Shown here one piece after another: positions 43,431-53,593 of a stretch of 64,000 nt of DNA. Position 1 is the first letter of the stretch. Each line of letters opens with the position of its first letter. The notes beneath the pieces were generated by a model. That model was not told where the DNA came from, did no database searches, and saw nothing but the letters and a program-made list of their open reading frames with translations. The stretch comes from Eutreptiella sp. 'Long Island Sound 2002' (Eukaryota > Euglenozoa > Euglenophyceae > Eutreptiales > Eutreptiaceae). A program made the translations under genes and the position numbers. Location of the stretch: contig OZ038379.1 in assembly GCA_964036045.1 (NCBI GenBank), positions 81,075,429 to 81,139,428 of the forward strand, given 5' to 3'.

Positions 43431-46166
43431 CTAGGCGTTCTGACCTCCAGTGGCTGCGTTAACATTGTGAACACACCCTGATTCGTCGACCCACTCATCT
43501 TTGAGCGGATCATCTGCTGGATTCAAGGCATTTTCAACGTAATCTCGATCCGCATCGGACACCTGATCTGCACCTGAGACCTGATCCACACGATGGTTGC
43601 CCTTTCCACATCCACGGCCACGGCCGCTAGATGATGGACCTCCACCGTCGCCACGCCCTCTGCCCTTACCAGAGAAAGGGGTCCCAGAAGAATTTCCCTT
43701 ACCCTTACCCTGGAATCCTGGAGCATTTCCCTTGTTTGTACCGGATTGAGGGGTTTGGCCTGGATTTCGATTTCCGCCTCCGGCGTTGCTATTGGGATTT
43801 TTTTGGCCGTTCGGCTGCCCACCGGAGCCGGATGGAGTCCGATTTCCTGTGCCTTGGGACCCGCCAGGGCCTCCAGTATTTTTGTTTCCACCGGAGGGGG
43901 TCGGATTCCCCTTTCCAGCCTTTCCACCATGCACCTGTCTGTCATTCCTGTCTGAATTCTGCGGATTACTGATATTTTCACCAATCACCTTGTGATCGTA
44001 AGGAGACCATCGGTGATTACCAGTAGAATGGGTCTTAGCTCGGTTCGTAGAACCTAAAAGAAGGCAGATGCTACAGTGGTCCTGAACATTCCGGGTGTCA
44101 TTCACATTTTTGTTGCCCTTTTGGGCCCCATTTTGGGTGTTCTGCTGGGTATTCTGTTTTCTGCCAAGACCCTCATGGAAATTCTGATTGGCGGCGTCGG
44201 CGAGCCGCTCAACCTCCTCCCAGAGTTCCTTCGGGGTGAATGAAAACACCCAGTTCTTGGCCTTCAGGCGATGGCCATGGAAGCTTACTCCCCTGTTGAG
44301 GACTTGGACAAACAAGTCCCGATCCTCGTGTTCATTAAATTTGATTTTCCACGTCTCCTCAGTGAATTTCACCTTGGAGAAGGACGTGGGGGAGCACTTT
44401 TGAAGTGCCTCCCTGACGGTAAACCTGTTGGCAGAGGCATCGAAGCCTTCCACCTCCGCCCACCAGGTCTTGACCTTTTCTTCGGACTGTTTGTTCTGAA
44501 GGGTGGCGGCAGTTTCTGAGGGGATCTTGTCAAAAATCACATTTTTCAGCCCGGCACTAGAAAATTTTTCGCCTGAATGTTCAGATTCTTCCACTAAATT
44601 CCAGAAGCGCTGTCTTTTGTCTTGCACTTCGTGCAAAATTAATCGCGAGAATGAAGGAAAATTCTTCAACATTTGGTGGTAATGGTCCTCTGGCAGCCTG
44701 GATCCACGTACCTCCAACTGTTCCCACACCTCATCAAAGGTAAGGGGGGAACTTGTATCCTCACGATCACTCCAAGTCCTGAGCCAAGTGTTGGCTGGCG
44801 CTCCCTCAAGGCAATCCAAGAGGGCCATCAGGAACTGATCATCTTGAAGTTTTTGAGTCTTAACCCACAGTTTAAATTCCCGTTGGAACTGAGGCCAACA
44901 ACTGGGGTTCCCATTATACTTCGGTTGCTTGGCAACCTGACGAAGTCGCAATGAAGTAGGATTAAGAAGCGAATCCAGCCCAACACCGGCCGTAATGGCA
45001 GACACCTTGGCGGCATCATTCGCCACACCAGCTCCGGCGAGGGTCTGGGCGAGCAACAGCTGGGCTAAGGCATTGGAATCAGCAGCAGGAGGGGTAGTAC
45101 GGGAGGCAGTTCGCTTGGCATTCTGAGCCTCAGTCCTAGCCTTCGCCGTCCTACTCTCAGATAGAGACATTTTAACCCTTTCCTTTAGCTTGGTCCTGCT
45201 GATCCTTGCATCGGTGGTCCTGGAGTCCACCGAAGGAGCAATTGAAAAAATTTCTGTCGCCTCCTCCGACGGTTCTGTTGCTTGTTCCACCGATGATGCG
45301 CCCTCAGACCGCATGTGCGTCTTGAAAAGATTTTTTATTCCCAGCGTTTGAATGATGAGTTGCATTTGATCTTTGAGCAATCGGAGCTCAGAATCTCGCT
45401 GGAATCTGCAGGAGCAGTCGGCGAGACAGTACATACCGTGTCCTGAAGGGCCTGAGCAGGCTGTCGGACCGCTGATCTCGGTGGTCCGCAGCCAGGAGTC
45501 CACTTGGGGAGCTCCTTCAGCCCTAATTTCCAGGCTTGCCTGCCTGGCCGCCTCTAAAATTCCCTCCTCAACCGCGGCGGCTAGATCGTCGCGGATGGAA
45601 ACAGGGGGATGAGGGGCGGAGGGCCCGGGAACAGGTGCCGTGCCCTTCTCCTTCGGGAAGGGGCTTGCCTCCCAGATCTGCAAAAAAATGGCAAAAGTGT
45701 CATCTTCTTGAGAACGCCACCACATCCTGGTATTAATTTCGTCCTGAAGGAGGAATAAATATTCCATTAAAAAATCGGAGGCGATTCTTTCTTGTTCGAT
45801 CAGCTTAGACGAGGCTAAGAGACAGAGGGCCTCAAGGGCCTCAAGGTTACGGGTCACTTCTGGGGACAAATGGTCGCACCATTGTGCCCAAGAGGCTGGT
45901 CGATTATAGCTAGGTACCTCATCTGGACCACCCATCTCAATGTCGTCAAGATCGGCGTCCGTGGTCTCAAATGTCGGACATTGGTAAGGAATGTTGGTAC
46001 CTGCCAGCTCCGTAAGGTCTACCGGAGCGTTGCCATCGTCGTAGGCTGGCGGATTCCAGCTGCTCGATGGCCAGTTTCGACTGGGATTAGGGTAATTTGG
46101 GTCCCCACAGCTGCTGATGTGCGCCCTTCTTGGGCAGCTTGGGCTTGCGCAAGGCATTCCTCTCAA
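43431..46166 (-). CDS. gag: Gy-3 gag, intact 911-codon frame ending in UAG
   Basis: The N-terminal half is acidic and helical. The capsid core lies near residues 390-560 (KYNGNPSCWPQFQREFKLWV, then LMALLDCLEGAPANTWLRTW). The C-terminus is a Gly/Asn/Gln/Ser-rich tail with an atypical zinc-binding segment HCSICLLLGSTNRAKTHSTG-NH and RG-rich boxes (KGRGRGDGGG). The start is not certain: the frame is open upstream to near the primer binding site. It ends NAATGGQNA-UAG-GGG and pol continues in the same frame. It would form the virus-like particle. Confidence 0.85.
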   Translation of the reverse strand: MRGMPCASPSCPRRAHISSCGDPNYPNPSRNWPSSSWNPPAYDDGNAPVDLTELAGTNIPYQCPTFETTDADLDDIEMGGPDEVPSYNRPASWAQWCDHLSPEVTRNLEALEALCLLASSKLIEQERIASDFLMEYLFLLQDEINTRMWWRSQEDDTFAIFLQIWEASPFPKEKGTAPVPGPSAPHPPVSIRDDLAAAVEEGILEAARQASLEIRAEGAPQVDSWLRTTEISGPTACSGPSGHGMYCLADCSCRFQRDSELRLLKDQMQLIIQTLGIKNLFKTHMRSEGASSVEQATEPSEEATEIFSIAPSVDSRTTDARISRTKLKERVKMSLSESRTAKARTEAQNAKRTASRTTPPAADSNALAQLLLAQTLAGAGVANDAAKVSAITAGVGLDSLLNPTSLRLRQVAKQPKYNGNPSCWPQFQREFKLWVKTQKLQDDQFLMALLDCLEGAPANTWLRTWSDREDTSSPLTFDEVWEQLEVRGSRLPEDHYHQMLKNFPSFSRLILHEVQDKRQRFWNLVEESEHSGEKFSSAGLKNVIFDKIPSETAATLQNKQSEEKVKTWWAEVEGFDASANRFTVREALQKCSPTSFSKVKFTEETWKIKFNEHEDRDLFVQVLNRGVSFHGHRLKAKNWVFSFTPKELWEEVERLADAANQNFHEGLGRKQNTQQNTQNGAQKGNKNVNDTRNVQDHCSICLLLGSTNRAKTHSTGNHRWSPYDHKVIGENISNPQNSDRNDRQVHGGKAGKGNPTPSGGNKNTGGPGGSQGTGNRTPSGSGGQPNGQKNPNSNAGGGNRNPGQTPQSGTNKGNAPGFQGKGKGNSSGTPFSGKGRGRGDGGGPSSSGRGRGCGKGNHRVDQVSGADQVSDADRDYVENALNPADDPLKDEWVDESGCVHNVNAATGGQNA

Positions 46167-46270
46167 GGCCTCGTTCGCACAGCACCACGGCAGCGTAATC
46201 GGCGGGGTCTACGGGGCCGTACTGGGGAGCGGACTGTGGTTGGGACGCCAAAGGAACAACATTCAGGTAG

Positions 46271-46282
46271 CCTCTGCTACCA
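46271..46282 (-). promoter_or_regulatory. Primer binding site of Gy-3
   Basis: Minus strand TGGTAGCAGAGG directly next to the 5' LTR. It is identical to the Gy-2 site and complementary to an initiator Met tRNA 3' end. Confidence 0.88.
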
Positions 46283-46816
46283 TGAAAGTGCTGCCCTGGG
46301 TCGTTGATGGTGCCGGAGGGCTCGGAGCCGGCAAGACCAGTGGGGCAGGCACGCGAGGAGTCGACCTGAACGCTGCTGTTTGGGGGTAGAACCGGATACA
46401 CGAACACCAACGGAGGCGAGAGCAGCAACAACGGAAGCAAGATCCATGCTGATTGTTATCCGGCAGAAAATCTCAGTCTATGAGGAAAATTGATGCGGAT
46501 TATTCTAAGTACATCTGAGTGTCCAAAACTATCTGAAAAGATTTATATAAATCCGATTGTGAAAAATATTTGGCCGATCTGGCCCGCGAGCGCGCGTCAG
46601 CGGCAAATGGCGATTCCAGGTAAATGATCGGAACGCGGCGGATTTACGGAGAAGGGACCGCGGAATCAGATCCGGCACATCAGAAATATATAGGTCTGAT
46701 CCTGAGACTGAGCTGCGAGGCGGCGAATCCGCCGAAGCAAAGAAAATGACCAAAATGTAGTCAATCTGGGGCAGATCTGTGAAAATCTGAGCAGATGGGG
46801 GTTAGCCGCACTAACA
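46283..46816 (-). repeat. Gy-3 5' LTR
   Basis: 534 bp. On the minus strand it begins TGTTAGTGCGGC and ends CAGCACTTTCA. It carries the likely promoter (TATA box at 46542-46551). Confidence 0.93.
46542..46551 (-). promoter_or_regulatory. TATA box in the Gy-3 5' LTR
   Basis: TTTATATAAA, located in the middle of the LTR and conserved in the other LTR; the probable core promoter for element RNA. Confidence 0.5.
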
Positions 46817-46821
46817 CCTGG
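46817..46821. repeat. Target site duplication CCTGG, right of Gy-3
   Basis: Matches 35878-35882. Confidence 0.9.
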
Positions 46822-46907
46822 ACATGGGGTTGCTTGCACGGAAGGTACAGGAGGCAGAGGAGAGAGACAAAGCAGAAATCCTACCAGGACGTCGCAGGTT
46901 GCGGTAG
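46822..46907 (+). pseudogene. Last codons of the T transposase, separated by Gy-3
   Basis: Joined to 35882 the frame reads GHVVNTNNL, then DMGLLARKVQEAEERDKAEI, and stops at UAG 46905-46907, shortly before the right end repeats. This confirms that Gy-3 entered the transposase coding region. Confidence 0.65.
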
Positions 46908-46947
46908 ACAAGAGATGTCACAAAGTGGTTGTCTTGTGCATGCTCCA

Positions 46948-47076
46948 TAGGGTGCAACAAGGGGTGCAACAAGCCGTGCAACAAGAGGGGTTATCGCGCG
47001 ATAACGGGGTGCAACAAAGGGCGCAACAAGGGGGGATGTTGCGCAACAAGGGGTGCAACAAGGGTGCAACAAGGGG
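46948..47076 (-). repeat. Right end sequence of transposon T (inverted)
   Basis: Repeated GGTGCAACAAGG units and TTATCGCGCGATAA, the reverse complement of the left-end motifs. Confidence 0.75.
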
Positions 47077-48224
47077 TCTTACCCAGCTTTGAAAAAGGTT
47101 CACAGTGGAGTACACGGGTGAGAAGCACAGTCCCTATAGGTCATTTGGGCCCCTCAGGACACATGACCCCTTAAAGCCCCCATGAGTACTACAAGACACC
47201 TTTTGGGTGTTCAAACGTTAGGGTGCAACAAGCTACCCTTTTCCATCAGGTCCCAGTGCACCACACCAAGAGGACCTTTTTTTTTTCAACTCCTGAAGCT
47301 GTAGCTTCAGAAGCCCAAGCCCCCCCCCCCTCCTGGTGAAGCCGCTGTAATGTACTTGTGCTATCTTTACTAACATGTTCCATTGTAGCTTCAGTGTCGC
47401 TAATGGGCTCAATTTTTGAAATGAAAATAGATCTCCTTTTACAATAAAAAATGAAAATAACTCCAACCTCAATCGAGACCCCTGATACTCAACAAGACAA
47501 CAAAATGACTCAAAGCGTACTTGAATGAGTCCCACGATCCGTGTTTGAAGAAGCTCCACTTCCCAATTAGTTTAGGGATGAACTCGGAGTTGAAACGAAT
47601 CGACTTGAAATGACTGGAATTGACTTGAATTGAATTGATTCAATTGATGAAATATTGTAAACACACGATCCTGCACAACAAAGGACCACACACATGTGCA
47701 AAATACAATCAAGCCTTCTCTCTTAACGCAAAGAAGAGGCGAACTCCATTATGAAAACATGCCATGCATAATATTTATTCTACACGAAATCGAGTCTTCC
47801 GCAAATGATTATTCCTGCAACAAATGTCATATGTCAATGAATCTAAATTCATATGCACATCATGTTTGATAACTTCTCACCAACAATGAAAGACCACATG
47901 ACAAAATGACATTGCCGGCAAAGTACATGTGATCGGTGATTCTCTCATGGAAATATGGAAATGCAAAGACACAAGGAAAGAGAGGAGAGAGAGGTAACGA
48001 AGACATAGCAAAGTAAACTGACGGAGAAGCTTGGCGATCAATCTTTGCATGCTGTAGACAAGCTGTCTGTAAACGGACGCCCCCTATCCAAGGGCAACGA
48101 GGGGAGGAGCGAGGGGGCGACCCTACACGAACCTATAAAAGGCGACGGATACTTAGTGGAAGCGCGGGTACCCTTGGAAGGGGAAGTGCGGGTAAAGCTC
48201 GCTTACACTAAGTATCCTCGTGCA
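47077..48224. other. Non-coding sequence left of the LINE, possibly part of a Gy-4 LTR
   Basis: No credible gene. An AT-rich stretch with TCAATTGA-like words lies at 47620-47650. If the Gy-4 3' LTR begins at 52219, its distal part would lie here (about 47900-48255), on the far side of the LINE insertion. No second LTR is in the window to confirm this. Confidence 0.4.
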
Positions 48225-49841
48225 GGATCTAGTAAAGCCGAAGGCTTTCAAAACACGCTCGACCGAATGGGCACCCCACTCAAGCTACTGCGTATTCCTT
48301 CCCTGGTGCTTGGGAGGGGTGCCACATTTATCAGGGGTGCTGAAGGTGAAGTGTTTCGTACCTCCCATGGAGTTAAACAGGGCTGTCCCATGTCATGTTT
48401 TCTGTTTGTGTTGGTCTTCGACATCCCCCTGCGTTACCTCTCCCACCATGGCGTTGTCTTCTCTGCTTACGTTGACGACATCACCTCCCCGCCCCCCCGC
48501 AATGCCAGTCAAACGCATGCCTCTCTTGTCCAGCTGACGCTGAGTTTGATAGGATGCCAACTTAACGTTACCAAAAGCGAGTCACTGTCAATGTCTGGTT
48601 CCCCGCCGCCCTTGGCTGTGCTGCCCAAATACCTACACCCTCCTGACGCCCTCCAGGTGCACCCCGATACTATTTGGCTGCCTATCTCTGCCGATGTGCC
48701 GCCGTGGGCTGACGAGGTCCCCCGACCCTTCACCCGCACAGCATGCCTGATGCATTTGGGACACCCACTGCCAGCCCGTCTACATATCCCTCACGCCATT
48801 ACTGCCATCACCAGCGAGCTCAAAGCTCAACTGAACGAATTGCACTCCCATCCCAAACAGGTGCTAGATCGGGTCTTACTGGTCAACAGCATGGTCCTTC
48901 CCCGCCTGCTGTACAGGACTGAGTGCCTCCCCCTGACGGCTGAGCAGACCAAGCAACTTGGTGTCGTACTTGAGCGTTTCGTATTCCGTGTCGTCGGGTT
49001 ACCCATGGTTGTGGCGAAGAAGACACTATACACCCACCGCTCCCGAGGTTTAGGCATGGAATACTTCCCGGTCCTCCATCCAACGCGTGTCCTGGATCTC
49101 CTGCACCGGAACCAGTTTCTGCATGCCTTCTCTCTGCACCCCCGTTGCTCCATGACCCCCTACTCCATGTTCTGCTCCGCACTTACCGTAATGGGGCCCC
49201 CGTCCACCTCTACGGTCCCCCCTGTGTTTATCACCTGGGAGGCCAGCAAACTGCAGCGCGAGGCTACAGCGGTCATGTCAGTGGCTGGGCTTGTCGTGTT
49301 CGTAATGCCCTCCAGGCTGCGCCCCGAATGCACATATACTGACGGCAGCAAGCTGGGAGTTCCCCCCGCATCTGGGGCTGCTGCCATTATGCCGGGTGGT
49401 CGCATTGCTGTCCGCAGGGTCCCAGGGGTACCCAACTCGTACAAAGCTGAGTTGGTGGGGATGCTACTTGGGTCTCACTTTTCTGGGGAGGGAGAGAAAA
49501 TTCGCCTGGATTGCCAGGGTGCTATCGCTTCAGCGCTCGGCCAAAAGCGCCCGATCAGGCAAGCGGGTTGGGTACAGAAGGTCCGGCGCTCCCTCTCCGC
49601 AAAAGGGCAACAGCCAGAGTGGGTTGAAGGACACGTGGGCCATGAGTTCAACGAGGCCTCTGATCAGTATGCGCGTCTTGGCACTGCCCTCCCCCCCCCC
49701 CCCCCCTGCACGGCCCTCTTTTCCCTGGGACGTTGTTCGACATGGCGAGTCCATGGTTCCCCCCCACCAAAGTCTGGACACACGACTTGGCCCCAAGCCA
49801 TACCCACCAAGACTTCCACCCGTTGTCATGGAGGCCACTAA
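48045..49841 (+). pseudogene. LINE reverse transcriptase (C-terminal half) and RNase H, fused to target sequence
   Basis: The open frame begins in the pre-existing target DNA; only codons after about residue 70 belong to the LINE. Polymerase motifs are TSHGVKQGCPMSCFLFVLVF (motif B), FSAYVDDITSP (catalytic box) and GCQLNVTKSE; the motif A Asp is missing. RNase H follows with CTYTDGSKLGVPPASGAAAI, YKAELVGMLLG, RLDCQGAIASAL and WVEGHVGHEFNEASDQYARL, so all four acidic positions are present. The frame is lost in a run of about 17 C near 49690-49707. Not functional because the polymerase is incomplete. Confidence 0.85.
48225..48255. repeat. LINE target site duplication, left copy
   Basis: Starts GGATCTAGTAAAGCCGAAG and matches 51677-51707 over 31 bp with two mismatches. 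Confidence 0.85.
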
Positions 49842-50314
49842 AATTCCGCCGCTTAGCGTGGCACAAATGGCTTTTTGGTCTGCAGAGTCGCTCAGGGTAC
49901 GCACACTATGCGACCTACTGGTCCGATAAGCCCCCGCCACACACGTGCTCGCACTGTCGCTGTTCTCACAACTTGAGCGTGCACGGACACCTGGCGCACT
50001 GTGCGGAGAGCCACCCCGTGGTCCAGGCGTCGCTGTCGGCGTGGAGCCCCCGCGAGGGCGCCGCCTCTTGGCGCCATTTGGCCCATCGCAACGATCTGCG
50101 CATCGCTGGTCGTTTGGCTATCCCGCGCAGCTTGTATCGCCACTTGGTTCGGACGCTGGGGAGCTTCCGTGCGGCCCGCAAAGAGATAGGTTCATACCAG
50201 GACAGGGTGCTGGACTCTGTCACTGCTGCTCTGGCCTCAGCAATCCCACCCAAGTCTAAGCGCCCTAATGTGTTTGTATCGGCCGATTGGGATTTGCCCA
50301 CCCCCTTGTTATAA
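49733..50314 (+). pseudogene. LINE C-terminal zinc knuckle region
   Basis: Continues the previous protein after the frame change in the C run. CSHCRCSHNLSVHGHLAHC fits the CCHC-type knuckle found at the C-terminus of several LINE clades. The end (NVFVSADWDLPTPLL) is followed by a stop at 50312-50314. Confidence 0.75.
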
Positions 50315-51666
50315 CTGCCCCCATGTTTGTCATATGCGTGCCATCATGGCTGGCATATAATTTCTGACTGTCACGCTGCGACCTGTGGCGGGCTTTGCCC
50401 TGGGCTGTTCTAATAGCCGACGCGAATGCCACTAACTCAGCTACGCCCCCTGTCTCTCCTCAGGACGTCCTGACATACTGGCGATCCCTCTAGGGACTTT
50501 TCACTGGCGCTGCCACCAGTTGATCCGTTGTGTAAGCCCTCACCGATTACCATGCTCACCTGCCTTGGCCGCACAGATGGGCAATCACTGTCTGTAGAGC
50601 TACACGCTGATGGATGGCAGAACTGCAATTGCTAGTGCCTCAGAGCGGTGCCGCATACCCCTTCAGCGCCCTCCCTCGACAACCGTGATCTACCAAGCGT
50701 GCGCCAGCGAGTCGCTCCCCCGTCCAACGATTATGTCGCGCTCAGTTTGCATATAACAGGCCGTCTGCTCATGGTTCGTGTCCTGCATTCGCTAGCTGGA
50801 ACAAGCACGTTGTGGCTTCCTGACCTCCCCGGCGCCATCTGGCGCGGTTCAATCGTGTTGCTGATTTTTTACCGTTGCAATCTGCCAATCCAGGGCGCAT
50901 TGGGTGAATTGTCAGATGGATGCTGCTGATTTTGCTGCCCCCAACACAGTGACCTTGGTGCAACAGGGTTGCCTTGGATGAGGTTGCTACGTCGATGAGC
51001 CATGGAATTCTGTTGGGACGGTCGTGAGTCTGAGTGAGATAGTATGCTGTTTCGCCAGTTTGGCCTCATCGGTTACCCCGGGGGTGCCCACGCCCCGCCG
51101 TCTCTTCAACCTTGTCCCTCCTTCACGTCCTGCACAACACAACGGCCAGTTGTGTTTAATACTGCCCCCCCTCCCGTAAACACGCCTGTGTGCACCCCAA
51201 TCCCCCTCTGTGTCTCTTTTTTTTCGCTAACCTTTGGCAGGTTGGCCCTCCCATGGTACACCGACCCCCACCCCTACACCATGCGAGTGGAATGCCATTT
51301 TCTTCTTTTCCCTGTGGGCGACCCACCGCGCCCTGGTCGCCCACCGCCACCCCCCCCCCCACCACCCCCTTGTCTCCCGCCCTATGTACCAGTGTTTTCC
51401 ACGTATGATGGGATGCCCGCCCAGGACAGGAACCCGCCCAGACAGTACCCCAAGATTATCTGCCACTGCCCCCGGGCATGGAGTATGGGGCGACCACTTC
51501 TGTGATGTCCACTTTGTAGCATAATTTACTACCTTGCATCGTCCCGCCGCCGCCGTGACCCCAGCCTGCCGACCTGCTGACCCTTGACTTGGGGATGTGG
51601 GTGACTCAATGTATATTGGGCTGGCCTCCTGAGAACACTGCAGCTGTGGCTTTGGACTTGTATTAC
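50315..51666 (+). other. LINE 3' untranslated region
   Basis: 1.35 kb without coding signal, C-rich in the second half (runs near 51340-51370). It ends in the poly(A) run. Confidence 0.7.
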
Positions 51667-51676
51667 AAAAAAAAAA

Positions 51677-51707
51677 GGATCTAGTAAAGCCGAAGTCTTT
51701 TAAAACA
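51677..51707. repeat. LINE target site duplication, right copy
   Basis: Follows the poly(A) run directly and matches 48225-48255. Confidence 0.85.
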
Positions 51708-52219
51708 TGTTTAAAACTCTCCGAAGGGGGTAGACATACCAACGCCGGCAAGATTTAACTGACAAAATCGACGACAACAAACAACGAACGCATCGACACT
51801 TAACGTTCAACCATAACTCAACTTGACAGTACACAACCCCCTAGGTATCTAAGTGACCGCGCTACGCACGCAAACTACACAACTACACTCGCCATTCGTG
51901 AAAAAAGGTAGAGTGTGTGCGAAAAAGAGAGAGTTGAAAAAGGAGGTGTTTCACTCCATGTACCCTGGATTCTCATTTGCTTCTCGCACCTGTCAGGGAA
52001 GCAGCATTGGAATCGGACCGATCCATGCAACTCGCTGACTATTAAAAGATTCGAAATCTACCTGTAATTCCTTTCCTCTCTCTTCATTCGGGACAGTCTC
52101 TGGTCGTCGCGACTTACATTCCTGTAGCACGACCCTCAGGCGCGACGATCTGTCTGCAATCAGCGGCCATCTGTCAGTATTCTACGGCGATCTGTCGGCA
52201 TTCAGTACTACACATTACA
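51708..52219 (-). repeat. Candidate Gy-4 3' LTR, first part (interrupted by the LINE)
   Basis: On the minus strand a purine tract TAGGAGGGGGG (52220-52230) is followed by TGTAATGTGTAGTACTG, the position and dinucleotide expected for an LTR start. The repeat partner is outside the window, so this is inference. The LINE would lie within this LTR. Confidence 0.4.
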
Positions 52220-52230
52220 CCCCCCTCCTA
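52220..52230 (-). promoter_or_regulatory. Candidate polypurine tract of Gy-4
   Basis: Minus strand TAGGAGGGGGG directly before TG. Confidence 0.5.
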
Positions 52231-53134
52231 AGCCATGATAATGGCTGAAAAACCACTCAATGTGGAGGACTGATCGCGGTTCAAACTTTCAAACACGCAT
52301 TACATGCTTCATTACACAAGGGAAAGAAGAGCATATCTGCCGCGCCGTCGTCACAACGTCACCAGATAAATGGTAGTCTGCACTCAACCTGTCAAACACA
52401 AAGCATCAAAACCAGACACAGACATACTGCAAAGAAGCACAGGCAGGGAGAGTCCGGGTTCAGAGGTAGCACTGCCCTTCCTGGGGTTACGTGTCCCTTG
52501 ACCCACTGCCAGGTCGGCCTTCAGTGCCAGTGCTCCGGAAAAAAATAGTAAAGGATGGGCTCCCCTTTCTGTCCGCTGTCTTCTGTGGGCAGTCCGCCCC
52601 ACCAAAGAGGGTATCGCCTTTGGGAAAAAAAGAAAACAGTCGCGGAGGGGTACTAGCTTACCATGCGGAAACGGCCTTCCATAGAAAACCCTTTTTCAAC
52701 TCTTCCAGTGCCCAATCACTCGTGAGTGTTATGGAGGTTGTTCTCCGAATAACATAGGCTATGGCCTTTTAATGCTCAGTGAAATTAATGGGTGATGCAA
52801 GGGAGGTGAGGGTAAGGGTTTGTGGGGTGCGGGTGCTAGGCCACTCGTCATAACTCACTCACTCCGCACCAGACAGGTAACATCAAACAGAGGGAGGGGT
52901 TGGGTCGCAGTAAATCGTCAGCTTTGAACCCTGGGCGCCCAGACAATGTCCACAGGCATCCAACTGTTACTCAACGTCGTCACAGCGACGCATCCTCCTG
53001 TTTGACATGTCTGAAGCCCAGGCAATCCATGACTGACTGAAGACCACTGCAGACCGCGCAAAAACAAAAGAAGCGTAACGTGGCATGCACAAACACCAAA
53101 CATACAAACATGCATGCACCAGACATATCTGACG
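52231..53134 (-). other. Gy-4 3' untranslated region
   Basis: 0.9 kb between the chromodomain frame and the candidate polypurine tract; no credible gene. Confidence 0.55.
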
Positions 53135-53575
53135 TCATAGCTGTGAGTCGTACCTCTGACGATATTGTCCCACGCTCCCCACCTGTCTGATCTGGTGCAC
53201 ATCTGCAGTAAACACAGGAACAAACTGAGGAAGCTGAGCTCCCACCCTTGCGACCGCGCGCAGTAACCCGACCCACTCGTGCTCCTCCCGGGATTGAACC
53301 CATTGCGTCCCCGTCTGCCATCTGTGTACACAATCATGGAGGGTATGGGGTCTAGAGGCTATGAACCGTATATCCGCTAACCTCAAATCTATTTTATGTT
53401 TTGCATTGTATTTGGTCCAGGTCTCGTTTATGTCGTGCATAAATGCCGAAGCAGGCTGAAACTCTGTATCTTGGAAGCCTTTATATTTGACCTCCCACTG
53501 TATATGTCTATTCTTCCCCCTCTTGACCTTCGTGTGTCCGACTATGTCTTCTATGATGTATTTTTCAGAGTCCAC
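53135..53575 (-). CDS. pol: Gy-4 pol: chromodomain tail
   Basis: SEKYIIEDIVGHTKVKRGKN followed by RHIQWEVKYKGFQDTEFQPA and SAFMHDINETWTKY has the chromodomain strand pattern and the F/W cage positions. It lies at the end of pol, as in chromoviruses. About 75 further residues have no motif. Confidence 0.75.
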   Translation of the reverse strand: MDSEKYIIEDIVGHTKVKRGKNRHIQWEVKYKGFQDTEFQPASAFMHDINETWTKYNAKHKIDLRLADIRFIASRPHTLHDCVHRWQTGTQWVQSREEHEWVGLLRAVARVGAQLPQFVPVFTADVHQIRQVGSVGQYRQRYDSQL

Positions 53576-53593
53576 TAACGACTCGCTGTCTGT

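Larger units (their letters stand above)
35883..46816 (-). mobile_element. Gy-3: full-length Ty3/gypsy-type retrotransposon with a methyltransferase-like domain
   Basis: 10,934 bp, minus strand. Parts in order: 5' LTR (46283-46816), primer binding site, gag, UAG, protease, methyltransferase-like domain, reverse transcriptase, RNase H, integrase, chromodomain, polypurine tract, 3' LTR (35883-36415). The LTRs start TG, end CA and differ at about a dozen positions, so the insertion is fairly young. The gag frame is intact; pol has one stop and about three frameshifts. Confidence 0.93.
34003..47076 (+). mobile_element. DNA transposon T, split by Gy-3
   Basis: The left end (34003-34219) and right end (46948-47076) carry CCCTTGTTGC(G/A)CC repeats in inverted orientation, plus a CGCG-centred palindrome. 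Without the Gy-3 insertion and one copy of its target duplication the element is about 2.1 kb and holds one gene of about 570 codons. The exact outer ends and target duplication are unclear. Confidence 0.65.
48256..51676 (+). mobile_element. 5'-truncated LINE (non-LTR retrotransposon)
   Basis: 3.4 kb from within the reverse transcriptase to a terminal run of ten A at 51667-51676, bounded by a 31-bp target duplication. It contains the rear part of reverse transcriptase, RNase H, a zinc knuckle and a 1.35-kb 3' untranslated region. The endonuclease and the first half of the polymerase are missing, the usual outcome of incomplete target-primed reverse transcription. Confidence 0.9.

Noticed and set aside
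46087-46440. Open frames inside the Gy-3 LTRs and leader (also near 35713-36082)
   Set aside because: They recur in both LTRs and cross LTR borders, with no motif; shadows of the repeat.
48130-48150. TATA box CCTATAAAAGGCG before the LINE frame
   Set aside because: The LINE is 5'-truncated and starts at 48256, so this is target DNA; nothing shows that it drives the chimeric frame.
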